From JAFAVZ01 sp036009105 (GTDB lineage: Bacteria; Acidobacteriota; Thermoanaerobaculia; Gp7-AA8): DNA of 19,352 bases. Under the pieces are notes generated by a model, which did no database searches, had not been told where the DNA came from, and saw nothing but the letters and a program-made list of their open reading frames with translations. Location: assembly GCA_036009105.1 (NCBI GenBank), contig DASYMJ010000175.1:1-19352 (forward strand), written 5' to 3'. Numbering within the stretch: position 1 is the stretch's first letter; each line of letters begins with the position of its first letter. A program made the position numbers and the translations under genes. Shown in pieces: positions 1 through 6,349 of the stretch.

Positions 1-29
1 ACGGCGGCAGCGAGAAATAGTCTACGCAT
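1..29 (-). CDS. Start of a secreted protein (5' end only)
   Basis: An ATG at 29-27 on the minus strand opens a frame reading MRRLFLAAA before the window ends. Two arginines followed by a hydrophobic run look like the start of a signal peptide. An AGAGG Shine-Dalgarno-like sequence (about 38-43) sits at normal spacing, overlapping the stop codon of the amidohydrolase gene upstream. The gap between that stop and this start is 6 bases, so the two genes are probably co-transcribed. The function cannot be told from nine codons. Confidence 0.45.
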
Positions 30-35
30 GATGGA

Positions 36-1622
36 TTACCTCTTCACGACACCGGTATCGCGCACAATCTTCCCGCCGATCATGGTCAGCTCGCTGATCG
101 TGTCCGGCAGACGGTCGGCCGGCGCGGTGAATATGTCCTGGGAAAGCACCGCGAGATCGGCCAGCTTGCCCGCGGTCAGGGTCCCTTTTTCCTTCTCCTG
201 CAGCTCGGCGAACGCGGACACGCGGGTGTAGGCGTCCACCGCCTGCTCGCGGGTGATCGACTCTTTCCCGAACGCGGTCGTGGCCAGCAGGATGTTCAGG
301 AACGGGTTCATCGGTCCATCCGAGCCGAGCGCGACCGGGATGCCGGCCTCGATCAGCGAGCGCAGGGGCAGGTAGTCGCCGCCCGGGTAGGCGCCTTTGG
401 CAATGATGTGCGTCGGGTTCTGCACCACCACGACGCCCATGGCCTTCGCGGTCGGGATGAGGTCGGGCAGCAGGCCGTCGCCATGCTCGAAGCGGACCCG
501 GCGCGTCCGGATCTCCGGCGCCGCGGCCTTGAGCGCATCGAGCACCGCCGCGGCGGTCCGGTCGCCGGCCACGTGCAGCAGCAGCTGATCGTTGTTCTTC
601 AGCGACTCGTCGATCATCGCCGCGATCTGCTCGGGCGGGAAGTTCAGCTTCCCGTTCGCCTGGGTGTCCTTGTAGTTCGTGCGCAGCGCGGCGCCCTGCT
701 CCACCGGTGTGCCGTCCAGGATCCACTTCGTGCCGCTGATGACCGTCAGCGGCCGCTCGCGATGGGTGGCCGGCAGGTCGGCGGCCTCGCGCACATCGCG
801 CGCCTTCGTGTCGGTGTTGCCGAAGCGGATCATGCGGATGCGCAGCGGCGCGTTTGCGTGGCGGGCGTTCTTCTCGTACCGGCTCAGCGACTGCAGCGAC
901 ATGTTCTGGGTCGAGGTGATGCCGTATCGATGCGCGGTCTCGGCCCAGACGCCCAGCTGGCGCACCGCTTCGTCCTCGTTGACGCCGTCCGCCAGCCGCC
1001 GCTCGATGGCGTACTCGGCGTACTCGAACGCCTTGCCGGTGAGCTTCCCGTTCGCGTCGCGCTCGAACCAGCCGCCGAGCGGATCGGGCGCGCTGTCGGA
1101 GACTCTCAACATGCGCAGCGCCGTGCTGCTGAAGATCGCGCCGTGACCGGTCCAGGAGACGAGCATCACCGCCCGCCGGTGCGAAGCCTTGTCCAGCGCC
1201 TCGGCCGTCACCTGCGGATCGCGCAGCAGGGTGGGGCCGATCTCGCCCATGATCCAGGCATCGCCGGCGGACTCGTCCCACGCCGAGGTGATGGCCGGCT
1301 CGATCTCCGTCCAGGTCGGATCGCGCGAGGTCACCATCTTGATCAACTCCCCTTCCGGCGTCTGATGGGTGTGCGCATCGTTGATGCCGGGGATGACCAC
1401 GTGTCCTTCCAGATTGAAACGCTTCGTCTTCGGGCCGGCCAGCGCCTCGATCTCCGCGTTCGTGCCGATGGCCGTGATGCGCTCGCCGCCGACGGCCAGC
1501 GCCTCCACGAAGCGCCTCGCCGGATCGGCCGTGTAGATCTTGCCGTGCGTGAAGATGATGTCGGGCGCGGTCTGCGCGCGCAGCGACACCGCGGCCAGCA
1601 GAAGGAGCGCGAGTCTTCGCAT
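36..1622 (-). CDS. Secreted YtcJ-type amidohydrolase
   Basis: This 528-residue protein belongs to the amidohydrolase superfamily (Amidohydro_3, YtcJ-like), metal-dependent TIM-barrel hydrolases acting on C-N bonds of amides or cyclic imides; the substrate is unknown. It starts with a signal peptide (MRRLALLLLAAVSLRAQ, residues 1-17), so it probably acts in the periplasm or outside the cell. The beta-sandwich entry region is followed by VIPGINDAHTH with metal-binding His84 and His86. The late motif GSDGPMNP holds the likely metal or catalytic Asp435. The tail GKLADLAVLSQDIF is typical of the family. Length fits the family (about 530-570). The ATG at 1622 follows a GGGAG at rather long spacing. 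The next gene begins 6 bases after its stop. Family assignment is firm; the specific reaction is not. Confidence 0.93.
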   Translation of the reverse strand: MRRLALLLLAAVSLRAQTAPDIIFTHGKIYTADPARRFVEALAVGGERITAIGTNAEIEALAGPKTKRFNLEGHVVIPGINDAHTHQTPEGELIKMVTSRDPTWTEIEPAITSAWDESAGDAWIMGEIGPTLLRDPQVTAEALDKASHRRAVMLVSWTGHGAIFSSTALRMLRVSDSAPDPLGGWFERDANGKLTGKAFEYAEYAIERRLADGVNEDEAVRQLGVWAETAHRYGITSTQNMSLQSLSRYEKNARHANAPLRIRMIRFGNTDTKARDVREAADLPATHRERPLTVISGTKWILDGTPVEQGAALRTNYKDTQANGKLNFPPEQIAAMIDESLKNNDQLLLHVAGDRTAAAVLDALKAAAPEIRTRRVRFEHGDGLLPDLIPTAKAMGVVVVQNPTHIIAKGAYPGGDYLPLRSLIEAGIPVALGSDGPMNPFLNILLATTAFGKESITREQAVDAYTRVSAFAELQEKEKGTLTAGKLADLAVLSQDIFTAPADRLPDTISELTMIGGKIVRDTGVVKR

Positions 1623-1645
1623 GAGGCGGAGTCTACTCCCTCGCG

Positions 1646-1730
1646 TGTCATCCTGAGGCCCGCAGAGGCCGAAGGATCTCCCGGCAAGTGCGAGGGGATC
1701 CTTCGCCGTCTGCGCGGCTTCAGGATGACA
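1646..1730. repeat. 85-bp palindromic repeat with TGTCATCCTGA ends
   Basis: The left arm starts TGTCATCCTGAGGCC (1646) and runs to GAAGGATC (1678). The right arm starts GATCCTTCG (about 1697) and ends CAGGATGACA (1730). The arms pair over about 34 bases with a few mismatches, leaving a loop of about 18 bases. It fills most of the 112-base gap between the ABC permease stop and the amidohydrolase start. As RNA it would fold into a long hairpin, so it may end or attenuate the ABC transcript. Its form suggests a small non-autonomous mobile repeat; no second copy is in the window. Confidence 0.85.
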
Positions 1731-1734
1731 CCGC

Positions 1735-4230
1735 TCATTCGCTCTTGATGGCGCTCGCGATGTGGATGCGCTCGGCCAGCCGGGCCGGCAACAGCCCGGC
1801 CAGCGCGGACGCGACGAACGTGACGGCCAGCGAGGCGGCGATCAGCAGCACCGGCGTGTGGAACTCGATGGTCCAGCCGAAGGACTGCTTGTTGATCACG
1901 TTGATCAGGATCCAGGAAAGCGCGTAGCCCATCGCCACGCCGACCACCGTGGCGGCGAGCCCGAGGAGCGACGACTCGAGGACGATCATGGCCCGGGTCT
2001 GGCCGACGGACATGCCGGTCACCCGCAACAGCGCCAGCTCGCGCGTCCGCTCCAGGATCAGCGCCGCGAGCGTGTTCACGATGCCGAGCACCGCCACCAC
2101 GATGGCCACGCCGAGCAATGCATACGTGATCAGGAACGTCTGGTCGAAGATGCGCATCACCTCGGAGCGGATCTCGCCGTTCGTGACCGCGAAGGCGTGG
2201 TACTTCGGGCCGAACTGCGCCTCCAGCCTCCTTCTTGCTTCTTCGCGGGTGATGCCCGGCTCGAGGTAGACGACGATGGTGTTGATGGCGTCGTCGCGGA
2301 AGGCGCGGACGTAGTCCTCGCGGTCCATCACGATCGTGCCGCGGTCGTTCGAGTAGTCGCGGTAGACGCCGGTGATGCGGAACGGCTTCGCGCCCGGAAT
2401 CTCCACCGTGTCGTTCACCCCTTTGCCAAACTTGGTGGAGAAGCTCTCCGACACGACGACGCCGTGCTCGCGGCGGGCCCGCGCAATCGCGGCGCGGGAG
2501 TCGCGCGGCGCGACCATGGGCAGGTTGCCGAAGCGCGCCGCAACGTCGAAGTCGCCGCTGCCGACCGTGACCAGGCTGTCGCCGATCACGATGTCGCGTC
2601 CTCGCGCGCGATCGAACGCGGCGACGAACGGCACCCGCCGCAACTCGTCCGCGATCTGCGGCGGAAAGAGCGCCGCGCCCGCATTGGACAGCCCCTTGGC
2701 CGGCCGCAGCCAGAGGTCGGAGCTGACCGTCTGGTCGACCCAGATGTGCACCGTCTCCCGGAAGCTCCCCACCATCAGCGCCACGGCGACCATCATCCCG
2801 ATGGCGATGGAGAGCGCCGCGCTGGCGATGGAGGTGCGCCGGAGGCTTGCCGGCAGCGAGGCGGAGGCGAGTCGCCCCACGATGCCGAACGGCAGCGGAA
2901 TCTTCGCGATGAGCTTGATCACCGCCGGCGCGAGCAACGAGAAGCCGATGACCACCAGGAGCACCGAGATGTATCCCGCCACGGCGATGCCTTTATACGG
3001 TGGCAAGCGCGCAACGAGTGCTGCCACGACAAAACAAAATGTAGGGCCGACTCTCAGTCGGCCCGGGCCGGCTGGAGAGCCGGCCCCACGTTTGATGAAT
3101 GCGCCTGGCCTCTCGCGCGCCGCCTCCAGCGACGGCTGCACCGCCGACACGAACGACAGCACCATCCCCACCGCGAACCCGATCGCGATCACCTCCGGGG
3201 TCAGCACGATCGCCTCCGGCCGCGACGTCACGTACAACGAGTTGATCGTCTTTCCGATCAGCCCCAGGATGGCGAACGCCAGCCCGTTTCCCAGCGCCAC
3301 CCCCAGCCCTGATCCGATGGCCCCGAACAGCAGCCCCTCGGCCACGAACGCGCCGAAGATCTGCCGCGGCGAAGCGCCGAGCGTCTTGAGGACGCCGACG
3401 TCGCGGCGCCGGCGCAGGATGGAGATCAGCACCGTGTTGTAGACGAGGAACATCCCCACCAGCAGCGCCACGCCGGCCAGCGCGAACAGGTTCACCCGGA
3501 ACGCGCGGAGCATCTTCTCCACCCGCTCGTTGCGCCGCGACGGCCGTTCCACGCGCGCGCCCGGCGGCACGTGAATGCGCTCGAGCAACTCGTCATCAGG
3601 CACCATGAGATCGATGCGGGTGAGGCGGCCCGTCATCCCGAACGCCTTCTGCGCGGTGGCGATGTCGCAGACGACGATGGCGCCGTTGAACGCCGTGGCC
3701 GGCCCCTGCGCCTCCAGGATGCCGCGCACCGTCATCCGCCTCGTCTGCCCGAGGATGTTCAGCGTGAGCGGGCTGCCCATGGCCAGGCCATGCTCCTTCG
3801 CGAACGGCGCGGGGACGATCACCGCATCATCCGCGAAAAGGTCGAACGAGCCGCGGCGCACCTTCGCGTATTTGTAGTCGCGGAAGTGCAGATCGGAGAG
3901 CAGGTCCACGGCGAGCAGCCGCACCGGCAGTTGCGCCGGCTCGACCATGCCTTCCACATCGATCACCGGCGCGAACCGCACCCCCTCCCGCCACAACGGC
4001 TGCAATCCGAGCAGCGTGTCTTCGGAGAGCGGCGTCGCCTCGGAGACGATCTGGTAGTTTGCGCGCCCCGCCACCGCGTTGACCGACTCGCGAAACGCCC
4101 GCAATGCGCTCTGGTTCGACAGCTGGATGGCCACCACGACCGCGACGCCGACGGCGATGCCGAGCACGGTCAGCGCGGTGCGGATCTTCTCGCGCAGCAG
4201 GGGGCGGAGGACCAGCGCCTTCAGGACCAT
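1735..4230 (-). CDS. ABC transporter permease, duplicated FtsX/MacB type
   Basis: This 831-residue permease has two FtsX-like halves, as in LolC/E-related and YbbP-like exporters that act on lipids, lipoproteins or hydrophobic compounds. Transmembrane segments appear near residues 18-37, 247-271, 294-322 and 345-365. Two middle segments follow (about 416-441 and 466-489), then a C-terminal set (about 700-725, 752-778, 793-815). Periplasmic MacB-type domains lie at about 38-245 and 490-695. Its ATG (4230) overlaps the last 10 bases of the ATPase gene, so the pair is translationally coupled. Residues about 381-397, in the linker after the fourth transmembrane segment, are encoded by an in-frame copy of the GTAGGGCCG palindromic repeat (3040-3090). 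Family is firm; the substrate is unknown. Confidence 0.92.
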   Translation of the reverse strand: MVLKALVLRPLLREKIRTALTVLGIAVGVAVVVAIQLSNQSALRAFRESVNAVAGRANYQIVSEATPLSEDTLLGLQPLWREGVRFAPVIDVEGMVEPAQLPVRLLAVDLLSDLHFRDYKYAKVRRGSFDLFADDAVIVPAPFAKEHGLAMGSPLTLNILGQTRRMTVRGILEAQGPATAFNGAIVVCDIATAQKAFGMTGRLTRIDLMVPDDELLERIHVPPGARVERPSRRNERVEKMLRAFRVNLFALAGVALLVGMFLVYNTVLISILRRRRDVGVLKTLGASPRQIFGAFVAEGLLFGAIGSGLGVALGNGLAFAILGLIGKTINSLYVTSRPEAIVLTPEVIAIGFAVGMVLSFVSAVQPSLEAARERPGAFIKRGAGSPAGPGRLRVGPTFCFVVAALVARLPPYKGIAVAGYISVLLVVIGFSLLAPAVIKLIAKIPLPFGIVGRLASASLPASLRRTSIASAALSIAIGMMVAVALMVGSFRETVHIWVDQTVSSDLWLRPAKGLSNAGAALFPPQIADELRRVPFVAAFDRARGRDIVIGDSLVTVGSGDFDVAARFGNLPMVAPRDSRAAIARARREHGVVVSESFSTKFGKGVNDTVEIPGAKPFRITGVYRDYSNDRGTIVMDREDYVRAFRDDAINTIVVYLEPGITREEARRRLEAQFGPKYHAFAVTNGEIRSEVMRIFDQTFLITYALLGVAIVVAVLGIVNTLAALILERTRELALLRVTGMSVGQTRAMIVLESSLLGLAATVVGVAMGYALSWILINVINKQSFGWTIEFHTPVLLIAASLAVTFVASALAGLLPARLAERIHIASAIKSE
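3040..3090. repeat. Double-hairpin repeat inside the ABC permease gene
   Basis: Two adjacent perfect palindromes lie here: GGGCCGACTctcAGTCGGCCC and GGGCCGGCTggagAGCCGGCCC, each with 9-bp stems. They are flanked by TGTA on the left and CACG on the right, as in intergenic copies of the same family. The element keeps the reading frame and adds about 17 codons (RGAGSPAGPGRLRVGPT) to the permease. The left flank (AAAACAAAA) is locally A-rich in an otherwise G+C-rich gene. Confidence 0.9.
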
Positions 4231-4898
4231 CGCACGCGCCCGTCCACCACCTCGATCACGTAGTCGCCGTACGCCGCGGCCTGCGAGGAATGGGTGGCCA
4301 TCACGATCGTCGGCTTGTGCGTGGCGTGGATGCGGCGCAGCAGGTCGAGCACGAGCGCGCCGTTCTTCGAGTCGAGGTTGCCGGTCGGCTCGTCGGCCAG
4401 AAGCAGGGGTGGGCGATGGATGATGGCGCGGGCGATGGCGGCGCGCTGCATCTCGCCGCCGGAGAGCTCGTTGGGGAAATGCGTCGCGCGGGGGGCGAGG
4501 CCCACTTCCTCCAGCGCTTCGCCGGCGCGCTTGGCGATCTCGGTGCGGGGCCGCCTGGCCAGTGAGAGGGGGAAGGCGACGTTCTCGAAGACGTTCAGCG
4601 TCGGGATGAGGTTGAAGAACTGGAAGACGAAGCCGAGGGACTCGCGGCGGAGCTTCGTGAGGCGCGCTTCATCGAGGGCCGAGGTTTCGACCTGGCCGAG
4701 GATGACGCGGCCGGAAGTGGGGCGATCGACGGCGCCGATCAGATTCAGCAGCGTCGACTTGCCGCTGCCCGAGGCGCCCATCAAGACGGCGAAGTCGCCG
4801 GATGCGATCTCCAGCGAGACGTCCTCGAGGACCTGCACCGCCGCGGACTCGTCGCTCGGCGCGTAGGCGTGGCTGACCTGGTCGAGGCGGACGCGCAT
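4221..4898 (-). CDS. ABC transporter ATP-binding protein, LolD/MacB type
   Basis: This 225-residue nucleotide-binding subunit powers the permease encoded next. It shows Walker A GASGSGKS (41-48), a Q-loop at Gln93 (FVFQFFNLIPTLNVFENV), the signature LSGGE (145-149), Walker B LLLADE with catalytic Glu170, and the switch His203 (ATHS). The FNLIPTLNVFENV stretch is characteristic of the LolD/MacB/FtsE-like group. The ATG at 4898 (MRVRLDQVSHAY) is preferred because it begins the domain; the frame stays open upstream to about 4940 but that extension (MPIAAAAARYNHRP) is not conserved-looking. The stop overlaps the permease start by 10 bases. No periplasmic adaptor gene is adjacent. Confidence 0.94.
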   Translation of the reverse strand: MRVRLDQVSHAYAPSDESAAVQVLEDVSLEIASGDFAVLMGASGSGKSTLLNLIGAVDRPTSGRVILGQVETSALDEARLTKLRRESLGFVFQFFNLIPTLNVFENVAFPLSLARRPRTEIAKRAGEALEEVGLAPRATHFPNELSGGEMQRAAIARAIIHRPPLLLADEPTGNLDSKNGALVLDLLRRIHATHKPTIVMATHSSQAAAYGDYVIEVVDGRVRWS

Positions 4899-4929
4899 GG
4901 GGCGGTGATTGTAGCGGGCCGCCGCGGCA

Positions 4930-4957
4930 GCGATCGGCAATCAGCGATCAGCGATCG
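4930..4957. repeat. Four tandem heptamers (GCRATCR)
   Basis: Four head-to-tail 7-base units read GCGATCG, GCAATCA, GCGATCA and GCGATCG. They lie in the 116-base gap between the divergent ABC ATPase gene and the small membrane protein cassette. The array could be a short tandem repeat or a set of regulator sites on one helix face pattern; the sequence alone does not decide. Confidence 0.7.
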
Positions 4958-4985
4958 GAGGCCGGCACTCCGGTCGCCTTTTCCA

Positions 4986-5001
4986 AGGCACAAACTCTGC
5001 A
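4986..5001 (+). promoter_or_regulatory. Sigma-54-like (-24/-12) promoter
   Basis: The sequence AGGCACAAACTCTGCA carries GG at 4987-4988 and GC at 4999-5000. The 12-base offset between them is exactly that of the -24/-12 sigma-54 (RpoN) promoter, and GGCAC and TGCA match the consensus TGGCAC-N5-TTGCA. The predicted transcript would start near 5012, only about 3 bases before the ATG at 5015, so the first gene would be nearly leaderless. No enhancer-binding regulator gene lies in the window. Confidence 0.45.
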
Positions 5002-5014
5002 CTTCCGGCCCGGC

Positions 5015-5161
5015 ATGTGGATCATCATCGCAATCCTGCTGATTCTCTGGATCCTCGGCTTCATCATGAAGGTGACATTGGGCGGACTTCTGCACCTTCT
5101 GCTGATCATCGCTATCATCCTGGTCATCGTTCGCCTCGTCTCCGGGCGCAGGGCGATCTGA
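5015..5161 (+). CDS. lmo0937-family small membrane protein
   Basis: This 48-residue protein is almost wholly hydrophobic. It has two membrane segments, MWIIIAILLILWILGFIMK (1-19) and LLHLLLIIAIILVIVRLV (25-42), and a basic tail SGRRAI. The pattern hydrophobic-LWILG-TLGG-L-H-LL-IA-V-R is that of lmo0937-family proteins (DUF5670), which are usually 45-50 residues and often lie beside stress-type small membrane genes. Function is unknown. The start is set by the family pattern; no Shine-Dalgarno sequence is visible, which fits the nearly leaderless transcript predicted from the promoter at 4986. Its TGA shares its A with the AAGGAGG site of the next gene. Confidence 0.85.
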   Translation: MWIIIAILLILWILGFIMKVTLGGLLHLLLIIAIILVIVRLVSGRRAI

Positions 5162-5167
5162 AGGAGG
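5161..5167 (+). promoter_or_regulatory. Strong Shine-Dalgarno overlapping an upstream stop
   Basis: AAGGAGG is a near-perfect anti-16S match, 5 bases before the ATG at 5173. Its first A is the last base of the upstream TGA stop. The arrangement fixes the start of the DUF883-like gene and suggests translational coupling with the lmo0937-type gene. Confidence 0.8.
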
Positions 5168-5172
5168 ATGAA

Positions 5173-5445
5173 ATGGCAGACACCGAAGATCCCAACACGG
5201 GCGAGGAAGGTGGCCGCTTCGGCCGCGCCAAGGAATTCGTGAACGAGAAGTACAGCGCCGCTTCGGGCGCGACGCGCGATGCGTACAACCGCATGCGCGA
5301 GAAGGTGGACGATGTCGATTTCAACGCCGTGACCGATCAGGTGCGCAGCTACGTCCGGTCCAATCCGGGGAAGGCGCTGCTGATCTCGCTCGGCGTCGGC
5401 TTTCTGGTAGGGCTGATGCTGCGCCGCGACGAGAACGAGGACTAA
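5173..5445 (+). CDS. DUF883-like (ElaB/YqjD-type) membrane-anchored protein
   Basis: This 90-residue protein has an acidic, polar N-terminal part with a likely amphipathic helix (about 14-60). It ends in VRSNPGKALLISLGVGFLVGLML plus arginines (61-85). A 'V-R-NP-alpha-glycine-rich membrane helix-RR' ending is the hallmark of DUF883 / ElaB-YqjD proteins. In enterobacteria these are inner-membrane, stationary-phase proteins that bind ribosomes; that role here is inference. The ATG at 5173 is fixed by AAGGAGG. The frame is open upstream to 5017, but that stretch is the previous gene in another frame. Confidence 0.87.
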   Translation: MADTEDPNTGEEGGRFGRAKEFVNEKYSAASGATRDAYNRMREKVDDVDFNAVTDQVRSYVRSNPGKALLISLGVGFLVGLMLRRDENED

Positions 5446-5450
5446 TCCCC

Positions 5451-5771
5451 ATGGCACAGAACCCAGAAGATCACGAGCGTTCCGCGGGCGGCCTCGACTT
5501 CGATTTCCCCATCCGCGAGCGCGCCGCCTCGCTCGGCCAGGCGCTGGTCCAGGACGGGCCGGAGGCGTTTTTCGAGGAGCTGGAGAACCTCATCCCCGAG
5601 CCGGTGCGCGATCAGGTGACGCGCTTTCCGCTCCTGGCCGTGGTCGCCGGCGTCGCCGCCGGCGTCTGGCTCGGCATGCGGAAAGGGGACGAGATCATCG
5701 CCGCCGGCACGTCGCTGGTCACCGCCGCCGCGATGTCCGGCGTCTCCTCGGCGATGGACCGCGAGCGCTGA
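5451..5771 (+). CDS. Small membrane protein, unrecognised
   Basis: I do not recognise this 106-residue protein. The first 58 residues are polar and acidic (FFEELENLIPEPVRDQV). A membrane helix follows (RFPLLAVVAGVAAGVWLGM, about 58-76), then a short basic turn and a second small-residue-rich helix (about 83-100). The layout of amphipathic region plus glycine/alanine-rich C-terminal helix echoes the DUF883-type protein encoded 5 bases upstream, so it may be a partner or distant relative. It is the last gene of the three-gene cassette. The start follows the previous stop directly and has no strong ribosome-binding site, as expected for a coupled gene. Confidence 0.8.
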   Translation: MAQNPEDHERSAGGLDFDFPIRERAASLGQALVQDGPEAFFEELENLIPEPVRDQVTRFPLLAVVAGVAAGVWLGMRKGDEIIAAGTSLVTAAAMSGVSSAMDRER

Positions 5772-5814
5772 GCCGGCGCGGTTCTACTTGCAAGGGGCAT
5801 CGCCGCTACGCACA

Positions 5815-6270
5815 ATGACGGCGATGCCCTCGGTTTTCCCGTTCCCCGAATTCGACCGCCTCGCGGACCTGGCGGCAGAAGTCCATCGCACCTACTTCGC
5901 CAAGTACCCGCCGCTGCCCGTCCGCTGGGGCCAGCAGATCACGCGCAAGCGCCGCCGCACCATCCGCCTCGGCTCGTACAACCACCACACCACCGAGGTG
6001 CGCATCCATCCGCTGCTGAACTCACCGCACATCCCCGGCTTCTTCATCCAGTCGATCATCTACCACGAGTACCTGCACCACATCCTGGGCGCCCACCACA
6101 ACCGCCGCTTCCACTCCCACGAGCGCCGCTTCACGTACTACCGCGAGTCGCAGGAATGGATCCGCCGCAACCTCTTCCTCCTCCTCGGCCGCAAGAAGGA
6201 AGAGCTGCAGCCGCGCCGGGGGGTGGTGGCGCTGCCGCCCGCGGAGCCGGTGCAGGCGGCACTGTTCTGA
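5815..6270 (+). CDS. SprT-like zinc metallopeptidase domain protein
   Basis: This 151-residue protein carries HEYLHH, a zincin HExxH motif with His84, Glu85 and His88. Downstream histidines in FHSHERRF (His100, His102) could be the third zinc ligand. The preceding beta-rich part (RTIRLGSYNHHTTEVRIHP) and the motif's position match the SprT-like/WSS1-like fold. No signal peptide or membrane segment is seen, so it is probably cytoplasmic. The substrate is unknown; related proteins cleave DNA-bound proteins or are uncharacterised. The ATG at 5815 is used, but an ATG at 5824 (MPSVFPFPEFDRLADL) is about as likely, and neither has a clear ribosome-binding site. The TGA begins the inverted heptamer repeat. 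Confidence 0.85.
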   Translation: MTAMPSVFPFPEFDRLADLAAEVHRTYFAKYPPLPVRWGQQITRKRRRTIRLGSYNHHTTEVRIHPLLNSPHIPGFFIQSIIYHEYLHHILGAHHNRRFHSHERRFTYYRESQEWIRRNLFLLLGRKKEELQPRRGVVALPPAEPVQAALF

Positions 6271-6345
6271 GTTGCTGGTTGCTGGTTACTGGTTGCTGGT
6301 AGACACGCCGAGGCGCCAGTAACCAACAACCAGCAACCAGCAACT
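6270..6345. repeat. Inverted pair of tandem heptamer arrays
   Basis: The left half holds four heptamers: GTTGCTG, GTTGCTG, GTTACTG, GTTGCTG (6271-6298). The right half holds CAGTAAC, CAACAAC, CAGCAAC, CAGCAAC (6317-6344). The two arms pair over 30 bases with 3 mismatches around a loop of about 16 bases. The structure fills the gap between two convergent stop codons almost exactly (TGA 6268-6270, TAG 6350-6352). It could work as a bidirectional terminator, although neither side has a U-tract. Confidence 0.88.
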
Positions 6346-6349
6346 GCTT

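Noticed and set aside
1762..3312. 516-codon plus-strand open frame
   Set aside because: It is antisense to the ABC permease and rich in Arg, His and Asp, with no recognisable domain.
5017..5172. Long N-terminal extension of the DUF883-like protein
   Set aside because: That region codes for the lmo0937-type protein in another frame, and AAGGAGG fixes the start at 5173.
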